NCBI GenBank assembly: GCA_021833665.1
Contig: JAKBES010000012.1
Coordinates: 1 to 32,143 of the forward strand
Origin: Acidobacteriota bacterium
GTDB lineage: Bacteria; Acidobacteriota; UBA4820; DSQY01
Direction of reading: 5' to 3'
DNA length: 32,143 nucleotides
This document shows, in pieces, positions 26,454-32,143 of this stretch (positions within the stretch are counted from its first letter, which is position 1; every line of letters begins with the position of its first letter). A program made the position numbers and the translations under genes. The notes under the pieces were generated by a model, which saw only the letters and a program-made list of their open reading frames with translations, ran no database searches and had not been told where the DNA came from.

Positions 26454-27722
26454 TCACTCCTCCACCTCCGCCAGGTGCTGCCTGGCGAGCTTCCGGAGGA
26501 GGGCGCTGTCGGGGTCGAGGGCCGCGAGCATGTACTCCTTCAGGGCAAGGGGCCGGTACCCGGCGAGCTGGTAAGCGCGCCCCAGGAAATAGTGGGCCTT
26601 GCCCTGCCACGTGGTGGTCGCGGGATCATTCACCAGAAGGTCCGTGAACCCGTTGATGGCGTCCTCGTAATCGCCCAGGCGGAACCTGGCGTAGTTGAGG
26701 AAGTACTTGGCATTGCCCGCGTAGAGGTCCAGGGGGTTGTTCTGGACGAAGGTCGTCAGCAGCGCCGCCGCCTCCCCTTCCTTCTGAAGGCGCAGGAGGG
26801 CTACGGCGTCGGCCACGGCCTGGCGGTTGGCGCACCGGTCCCGAAGACGAGCGGTGGCCCGCGCCATGTATTTTTCCTGAAAGGCTTGCGGCGTCTCGCC
26901 CGAGGCGTCCAGGAGAGCCTCGGTCCACGTCCTGCCTTCGAACATCCGCTGCACCCAGCGCTTCACAGCCTCATCTCCTCTTCGGGCCGAGAGCGCCCGG
27001 ACGGCCCAGTAGCCGTCCAACCAGGCCAGATCGCCCGCTTCCTCCAGGGGCCGCACGAGCTGGGCCGGCGGCAGGGTGCTGTCCAGCACCGCGCGGTTGG
27101 CGTAAGTAGGGCCGAACCGGGACAAATAAAGAGCAATGCCGTGGCGGAGCCAGGCCGGGGCCTGCGCGTACCTCGGGACTTCCTGGAGGAGGATGGCCTC
27201 CGCGAGAGCCGAGGCCAAAACCTGGCGCGACGGCCACCAGGCCAGAACCAGGGGCTCCAAGGGCACCTCCACCCGCACCCCGCCCTCCGCAGGCGCGGCT
27301 GCATAGGCCTCGCGGAAGGATGCCTCCGTGCGGGAGACGGGCACGAAGGACACGCGATCCTCCGCCACGGGAAACAGGCCCGAGGCGTCCTTCAGGTCCT
27401 TCACGGCCGCCAGGAGGTCCTGGTCCAGCCGCCCCAGGACGGGCGTCACCATGGGATCGAACCGCAGATCGCTCTCACAGGTGGCAATCTGCAGGCCGGT
27501 CCAGGACACTATCTGGGCGCGAGGGGCTACGGTGGGTGCGGGGGGGGGTGGGGGTACGAGAGCCTGAGAGGAGACGGCCGGAGGAGGCTTGGCCGGGGCG
27601 GCGGCGACGGGAGCCGGAGGCCGGGGGCTTGGACGGAAGAAATAGAAGGCGAGGGCCCCTCCCGCGGCACAGGCTACCGCCGCACCGAGGGCCGCCCAGC
27701 GCCTCGCGCGGGGGCTCATCAC
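26454..27722 (-). CDS. membrane-anchored TPR protein with degenerate peptidase-MA-like domain
   Basis: This 422-residue protein has an N-terminal TM anchor (about 9-28) and a Pro/Ala-rich linker (30-67). A central domain (about 75-290) has the layout of the peptidase MA/gluzincin family, and the C-terminal tail has TPR-like helices (about 300-420, e.g. YEDAINGFTDLL and KAHYFLGRAYQLAGYRPLALKEYML). Where active relatives have HEXXH followed by WLxEG, this protein has SALAEA (171-176) and WLRHG (191-195), so zinc ligands and catalytic Glu look lost. A scaffold or regulatory role is likely. The start ATG 27722 overlaps the BatE-like stop as ATGA. The family placement by eye is tentative. Confidence 0.65.
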   Translation of the reverse strand: MMSPRARRWAALGAAVACAAGGALAFYFFRPSPRPPAPVAAAPAKPPPAVSSQALVPPPPPAPTVAPRAQIVSWTGLQIATCESDLRFDPMVTPVLGRLDQDLLAAVKDLKDASGLFPVAEDRVSFVPVSRTEASFREAYAAAPAEGGVRVEVPLEPLVLAWWPSRQVLASALAEAILLQEVPRYAQAPAWLRHGIALYLSRFGPTYANRAVLDSTLPPAQLVRPLEEAGDLAWLDGYWAVRALSARRGDEAVKRWVQRMFEGRTWTEALLDASGETPQAFQEKYMARATARLRDRCANRQAVADAVALLRLQKEGEAAALLTTFVQNNPLDLYAGNAKYFLNYARFRLGDYEDAINGFTDLLVNDPATTTWQGKAHYFLGRAYQLAGYRPLALKEYMLAALDPDSALLRKLARQHLAEVEE

Positions 27723-28510
27723 GGCGTTTCCACGTCCGGGGCGGCGGTCCAGCCGCGCCCTTCACCCCAAATCACCAGGGCCCGGTCGCCGGCGCGTGCG
27801 GCCAAGATCACCTCCGAGCCGGGTGGCAGGGTCACCAGCGGGGCGCCCTTCCCTTCGGGGGAGGCGTAGACGGGTGCGGGCTGAAGGATCACCGCGGGCC
27901 GGTGGGAGGGGAGGATGGTGAGGGCGTAGGCCAACGTCCCCGCGAGAAGGAGGGCGCACGCGAAGGCTCCCACAAGGAACCCCGAGGCGGCCCTCCGTCC
28001 TCGGCCCGCCGGGCCCAGGAGAACGAAGGCGAGGGCCGCGTTCCCCAGAAGGGAACATCCCAGCAGCAGCCCTTGGAGAAGACCCAAGGGCACCGAGGCG
28101 ATGAACGCTTCCCACGGTGAGGGTTGCCACGGGGCCACCCGGGCCGGGAGAAGGCGCCGGGCCACGGCCAGGTTGCGCTCCGCGAGGTCCAGCCCGGGGG
28201 AGAATTTGAGGGCCCGCCGGTACTCCAGGATGGCGCGCCCCAAGTCGCCCGCCTTGAGGTAGCAGTTGCCCAGGTCGTATCGGGTCTCGCCTCCGTCGTC
28301 TCCCGAGACCGTGAGCCGCTCGTAGAGCTGGGCCGCCTCCTCATAGTGCCCTTGGTCGTAAGCCTCCGCCGCGCGGGCGGCCAGGAGGGTGGAGGCGTCA
28401 CCCGAGAAGGTGGCCGAGGGGATGCACATGAACAGGAGGACGAAGGCGGCGGCCAGGACGAGAAGGCGGCGCCTTCGGGAGGCGCGCGGTTTCTTGAGAC
28501 GGAGGCTCAT
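27719..28510 (-). CDS. BatE-like TPR/SH3 membrane protein
   Basis: This 263-residue protein begins with a basic N-terminus and a signal/anchor segment (about 15-33). TPR repeats follow (AAEAYDQGHYEEAAQLYERL and RYDLGNCYLKAGDLGRAILEYRRAL). Two TM segments (about 130-160 and 172-195) come next, and then a C-terminal SH3-like domain (PAPVYASPEGKGAPLVTLPPGSEV). This is the layout of BatE proteins of the Bacteroides aerotolerance cluster. Start and stop overlap BatD above and the peptidase-like gene below by 4 bases each. Function in most bacteria is unproven; envelope stress tolerance is proposed for the Bat cluster. Confidence 0.8.
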   Translation of the reverse strand: MSLRLKKPRASRRRRLLVLAAAFVLLFMCIPSATFSGDASTLLAARAAEAYDQGHYEEAAQLYERLTVSGDDGGETRYDLGNCYLKAGDLGRAILEYRRALKFSPGLDLAERNLAVARRLLPARVAPWQPSPWEAFIASVPLGLLQGLLLGCSLLGNAALAFVLLGPAGRGRRAASGFLVGAFACALLLAGTLAYALTILPSHRPAVILQPAPVYASPEGKGAPLVTLPPGSEVILAARAGDRALVIWGEGRGWTAAPDVETP

Positions 28511-30312
28511 GATTCCATCTCCTTGGCCCGCCTGGCGACCTGCTCATATCGAGCCTGAAGGTCCTGCCGGGTGGGACGCTCGGGGGCATAGCGGGCCGTC
28601 TCGATGTCCTCCCGAAGGTCCAGAACGCCCGTCACGTCCTCCTCCTTCATCCCCGCGGCGGCTAAGGCCTCCTGGAGCTGTCCCCGGCTCAGGCCGCCCG
28701 TGGCGCGCGCCGTGAGCAGATCCAGAGATGCGGTGAGCGCCGAGCTCAGGGCGTCGTGGAACGCGTCGGCCTTGCGCACGTCCATAGAGCGCCGTGCGTG
28801 GTGGAGGCCGCGCCTGGCCTGGCGGGCGAGGGCCCTCGCCCGCGCCTTTTCGGGGGCCAGGAGGAAGGTCTTGTAGAGAGCCGAACCCGCGCCCAGCAGG
28901 AGGTTCACCACGAAAGGCAGGGCCAGCAGCGACCAGAAAAGGCTCGGAGCCATGGGCCGCTTGGGAGCAGGGCCCGGACGGGGAAAGCGGATGAGGGGGG
29001 CCAAGCTCGCCTCTCCCTGGTGTGAAGCCGCCTGTCCCGTCACCAGAACTTTTCCGCCGCCTGCCTCCAGGGTTTCATAGGCCCGTGCCTTGGGATCGAA
29101 ATACACCAAGCGCACGGGAGGGAGGAGCGCGTCTCCCGCCAGCTTGGGCAGCAAGGGGAGCCGCACGGTTCTTTGCGTCTGGTAAGTTCCTCCGCTAAAC
29201 GCGCTCTCGTCCTCGCTCGTGGCAGGATAGGGAGAGAAAAAGGGCGATGAAGGCCGCTCCAGCGGGTCCTCCGGGAGGAAGCCCGATCCTTCAATTCGGA
29301 GGCCGAGGGAAAAGGGCTGGCCCATATCGGCCCTGGCGGGCGGCGGGGTGACGCTCGCCAGGCGGAAAGTTCCCACGGCCCCTTTGAAGCCCGGCGGCGG
29401 CGGAGGCAACGGAAGAACGTCCAGGGAGGCCTGGCCTCCCGTCACGGTCACGCGCTGAGGGCCACCGGTGCCCGAGGGTTCGAGTCGCAAGTCGGCGGTG
29501 AAGGGACCCACCTCCAGCCGTCCCGTGCGGAGCGGAAAGAGCGCCGCACGCTTCACGACCACGTCCAGATAGACTCGCCCTTCCCGGTTGGCTTGCCGCG
29601 TGGGGCTCCCCGTGGCGTTCGGATCCTCCACCCGCTGAAAGCCTGAGAAGTCAGGGGATTGGACCAGGTCCAGGCCGCGCACGGACCGCCTCGTGAGGAG
29701 GTGCAGCGTATAGATGACGGGCTGGCCCTGGTAGACCCGGGAGGCGGAGAGGGAGCCCGACAGAAGAAGGTCCGAGCCCGCCTTTGGCAGGGGCTGCGCC
29801 TCGCTGGGAGGTCGCCCTTGGGGACGCCCCGGGGCCGTCTCCACGTCCGCCGTGAAGCCTTTCACGGGATAAGTCTCCCCCCCGATGCGGAGGTCGAAGT
29901 CGGGTACCGCGATGTGGCCCGCATCGGTGGGGGTGAGGAGGTAATGATAAGCGAGGGCCGTGCCCGAAGGGGTGGACTCGGGCGTCATGTATTGCCCCAC
30001 GCTCTTGAACCCTGGGAGAGGGGGGAGGGCCGGTTGGGGGATGGCCGACTTGGCGCCGGAGATGACCAGGGTGAAGGTGAGGTTTTCGCCGATGCGAAGG
30101 CTCGTCCGGTCCGTCCGCGTGGAGACGTGAAGGTTTTGTGCGACGGCGGCGAGGCCGAGGACGGCCATGGAGAGGGCGAAGAAGACAAGCCTTACGTTTC
30201 TCAGGCGAGAGGCGGGACGCGAAGACGTGAGGGCGGACAAACTCCCACGCCGATCGGCTGTCCCTGCCCGAAGTCCGAGGTCCGAAATCCGAATTCCCAC
30301 ATCCTTCCTCAC
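28507..30312 (-). CDS. BatD-family protein
   Basis: This protein of up to 601 residues fits BatD (oxygen tolerance). It has an N-terminal export signal (VRLVFFALSMAVLGLAAVAQ) and beta-sandwich domains (SLRIGENLTFTLVISG, then AGHIAVPDFDLRIGGETYPVKGF). A late TM segment (FWSLLALPFVVNLLLGAGSAL) and a helical cytoplasmic tail follow. GTG 30312 overlaps the smc stop as GTGA, but residues 7-15 (IRISDLGLR) are encoded by an intergenic ATTTCGGATTTCGG-type repeat, so the native start may lie nearer ATG 30168. BatA and BatB, the usual MoxR-linked von Willebrand partners, are not in the window. Confidence 0.82.
   Translation of the reverse strand: MRKDVGIRISDLGLRAGTADRRGSLSALTSSRPASRLRNVRLVFFALSMAVLGLAAVAQNLHVSTRTDRTSLRIGENLTFTLVISGAKSAIPQPALPPLPGFKSVGQYMTPESTPSGTALAYHYLLTPTDAGHIAVPDFDLRIGGETYPVKGFTADVETAPGRPQGRPPSEAQPLPKAGSDLLLSGSLSASRVYQGQPVIYTLHLLTRRSVRGLDLVQSPDFSGFQRVEDPNATGSPTRQANREGRVYLDVVVKRAALFPLRTGRLEVGPFTADLRLEPSGTGGPQRVTVTGGQASLDVLPLPPPPPGFKGAVGTFRLASVTPPPARADMGQPFSLGLRIEGSGFLPEDPLERPSSPFFSPYPATSEDESAFSGGTYQTQRTVRLPLLPKLAGDALLPPVRLVYFDPKARAYETLEAGGGKVLVTGQAASHQGEASLAPLIRFPRPGPAPKRPMAPSLFWSLLALPFVVNLLLGAGSALYKTFLLAPEKARARALARQARRGLHHARRSMDVRKADAFHDALSSALTASLDLLTARATGGLSRGQLQEALAAAGMKEEDVTGVLDLREDIETARYAPERPTRQDLQARYEQVARRAKEMES
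30268..30297. repeat. ATTTCGGACTTCGG-type repeat at the BatD start
   Basis: On the - strand the units GAATTCGGA, TTTCGGACC and TCGGACTTCGGG succeed one another. The codons in this stretch give low-complexity sequence at the proposed BatD N-terminus. It is another intergenic repeat type distinct from the GAGTGAG and GGGAGC types. Confidence 0.5.
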
Positions 30313-32143
30313 GCCTTCCCCACGCCCAGCTTTTCCTCCACCTCGGCCAGCCGGACGGAGACGATCCGGGAGATGCCCCCTTCAGGCATGGTGACGCCGT
30401 ATAGGACTTCCGCCATCTCCATGGTCTTCTTGTTGTGGGTGACTACGATGAACTGGGTCTGGCCGCGGAACTGCTCCAAGAGGCGGTTGAACCGGTGGAC
30501 GCTCGCTTCGTCCAGGGGGGCGTCCACCTCGTCCAAGATGAAGAAGGGCTGGGGACGGTAGCGGAAGAGGCTGAAAAGGAGGGCGATGGCCACCATGGCC
30601 TTCTCGCCGCCCGAGAGCTGGTCCATGTGCTGGAGCTTCTTCCCGGGAGGCTGGGCGAAGATCTCCACGCCCGTATCCAGGGGGTTCTGCTCATCCAGCA
30701 ATCCCAGTCGGGCTTCACCGCCCTCGAAGACCTCCTTGAAGAGATGGGCGAAGTGGATTCGCACCGCCTCGAAGGCCTCCATGAAGCGCTCTTTCGTGGT
30801 TCGGTTGATTTTGCGTATGGTGTCCTGGAGGTTGGCCACGGCTTCTTCCAGGTCTTTTCGCTGGCCCGTGAGGAATTCGAAGCGCTTTTCCAGTTCGCCG
30901 TACTCGTCCCTGGCCAGCATGTTCACGGCGCCCAGCTCGGCGATGCGCTCCTCCAGGCGGGCCAGGGCCTTGTGCTCCGCTTGGCGCTCCTCGTCGCTCA
31001 GGGGCGGTTCGCCTGAGAAGGCCTGGGCGAGGGCTTCCGGATCCTCCTCGAAGACCTCCCCCATGCGCTCCGACAGGTTGCGCAAGTCCGCCTCCACTCC
31101 GGCCAGGGCCACTTCGGTGCGGGCCACCTCCTCGCGAGCCGCCTCCAGGGCCTCCCTGGCATCTTTCACTTGCCGTTGGGAGGCTTCCACGCCTGCCTTG
31201 AGGTTTTCCAGTTCCTGCTCGAAGGTGACCTTGCGCTGCCGCAGCTCCTCGAGGGCCAGGAGGAGGCCGCGGAGGGACCGGTCCCCTTCGGTGATCTCGG
31301 CGGTGAGCGCGGCCACGCGTGCGGTGAGCCCCTCTCCCTCGCGGGCGATTCTGGCATCCGTCGCGGCGAGGTCTTCCAGGGCCTTGCCCGAGCGTTCCAG
31401 GGTGTCGCGGCACGCCTGGAGGCGCTGGTTCACTTCGCTCCACGCGGACCGGGTGTCGGCCACGGCCTCGTGGGCCGTGTTCTGGGCGGCCTTGGCGGCT
31501 TCCGCCGCCGTCTCGCCGGCCTTGATCTGGCGGTCCACACGGGCGGCCTCCGCGGAGGCCTTTTCCAGAAGCCTCGCCATCTCGGCCAGTTGCGGTTCCC
31601 AGGTGGATCGCTCCTCACGGGCTTGGGCCGCCTCTGTTTCGAAAAGCTCTCGGGCGGACTCCAGGCGGCGCCCTTCCGATTCGAGGGCCTCGACGTCCCG
31701 GGCGAGACTGGCGGCCACCTTGGCCGCCTCGGTTTCGGCGGCTCTTGCCAGATCAAGGGCCCGCTTGGAGGCCTCGCGCTCACCCCGGACCTTCTCCAGG
31801 GCGGCCTGGGCATCCGCCGTGGCCGAATGAGCCGCCTCCAGATCCCGCTCCGCCGCGCGCCGTTCCCGCTGGTGTTCGAGGAGCGAGGCGCCGCCCTTTC
31901 CTCCCGCGCCGCCTCGCATCCAACCCTTCGGATGGGCGAAGATCCCGTCCAGGGAGACCGCGGCCACTCCCTCCATGGCGAGGGCGCGGGCGGCTTCGGG
32001 ATGGGGAGACAGGGCGACCAAGGGCAAGAGGCCCTTCAAGTCTGCGGGGATCCCTTCGGCTTCGTGGAGCCAGCCTTGAAACTCCGGTCTTCCCTGGAGG
32101 GTGGGCAAGACCTCATCCTCCCGCGGGGTCGCGTCCAGGAAGA
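30309..32143 (-). CDS. smc: chromosome segregation protein SMC, C-terminal half (cut by window end)
   Basis: The reading frame is open to the window edge, giving the last 611 residues or so of SMC. It enters within the hinge domain (AVSLDGIFAHPKGWMRGG). A long antiparallel coiled coil follows, rich in Glu, Ala, Arg and Leu, and then the C-terminal ATPase head. The head carries the ABC signature LSGGEKAMVAIALLFSLFR and Walker B FFILDEVDAPLDE, near 30620-30500. SMC loads with ScpA/ScpB and compacts and segregates newly replicated DNA. The true start lies beyond 32143. The stop overlaps the GTG proposed for BatD, so smc heads the operon that continues to 24931. Confidence 0.93.
   Translation of the reverse strand, partial: FLDATPREDEVLPTLQGRPEFQGWLHEAEGIPADLKGLLPLVALSPHPEAARALAMEGVAAVSLDGIFAHPKGWMRGGAGGKGGASLLEHQRERRAAERDLEAAHSATADAQAALEKVRGEREASKRALDLARAAETEAAKVAASLARDVEALESEGRRLESARELFETEAAQAREERSTWEPQLAEMARLLEKASAEAARVDRQIKAGETAAEAAKAAQNTAHEAVADTRSAWSEVNQRLQACRDTLERSGKALEDLAATDARIAREGEGLTARVAALTAEITEGDRSLRGLLLALEELRQRKVTFEQELENLKAGVEASQRQVKDAREALEAAREEVARTEVALAGVEADLRNLSERMGEVFEEDPEALAQAFSGEPPLSDEERQAEHKALARLEERIAELGAVNMLARDEYGELEKRFEFLTGQRKDLEEAVANLQDTIRKINRTTKERFMEAFEAVRIHFAHLFKEVFEGGEARLGLLDEQNPLDTGVEIFAQPPGKKLQHMDQLSGGEKAMVAIALLFSLFRYRPQPFFILDEVDAPLDEASVHRFNRLLEQFRGQTQFIVVTHNKKTMEMAEVLYGVTMPEGGISRIVSVRLAEVEEKLGVGKA

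Noticed and set aside
26043-27869. 608-codon + strand frame opposite the P-loop kinase and peptidase-like genes
   Set aside because: Crosses several - strand genes with signal, TM and TPR features, and has none itself.

Overview
The window is high-GC, densely coded DNA from a Gram-negative (diderm) bacterium. Evidence for an outer membrane is two TolC-type outer-membrane efflux channels, an OprO/OprP-type porin, a PagL-like lipid A deacylase and two lipoproteins. A two-gene XPB helicase/Bax1 nuclease cassette, Bat-type proteins beside smc, and purine-rich intergenic repeats fit a deep-branching environmental lineage. Acidobacteriota is my best guess, at low confidence; there is no rRNA or other marker here to settle it.

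Layout. (1) 1-329: a possible 3' end of a gene entering from the left, then a hairpin terminator. (2) 330-3020: XPB-like SF2 helicase and Bax1/DUF790 nuclease, a DNA-repair pair. (3) 3146-15721: a long, tightly packed + strand run that reads as a metal/oxyanion resistance operon. It starts with an ArsR-family repressor carrying a CxC metal-site motif, followed by TolC, membrane-fusion protein and RND pump, a carboxymuconolactone-decarboxylase-like protein, an FmdE-family protein with a zinc ribbon, an MgtC/DUF4010 membrane protein, a decayed TauE/SafE (TSUP) permease, a CDF zinc/cobalt exporter, an OprO/OprP-like porin and a two-domain chromate transporter ChrA. (4) 15749-18387: three envelope-lipid genes, a PagL-like deacylase, an LCAT-like lipase lipoprotein and, convergent to them, a YhhN lysoplasmalogenase. 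(5) 18402-24621 on the - strand: a second tripartite RND system (TolC, adaptor, pump) followed by a small PII-like protein of the kind linked to heavy-metal RND pumps, closed by an intrinsic terminator. (6) 24931-32143 on the - strand: smc (cut by the window end), BatD, BatE, a membrane-anchored protein with a degenerate peptidase-MA-like domain and TPRs, a dephospho-CoA-kinase-like P-loop protein, and an RluA/RluD-type pseudouridine synthase, in one overlapping or near-contiguous operon.

How the parts work together. Regions 3 and 5 are two export modules for toxic cations, oxyanions or organics. Region 4 probably adjusts outer-membrane lipids. Most junctions inside regions 2-6 are start/stop overlaps. 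Several of the longer gaps hold one of a few degenerate purine-rich repeat types, often as two complementary arms. At least three of these repeats run into the ends of coding sequences.

The observations most worth follow-up are the arsR-headed operon with terminator-like hairpins directly before arsR and fmdE, the PII-like protein attached to the second RND system, the bacterial XPB-Bax1 pair, the apparently inactivated peptidase-like protein in the Bat/smc operon, and the dispersed intergenic repeats. No tRNA, rRNA, CRISPR array, transposase or integrase was seen.
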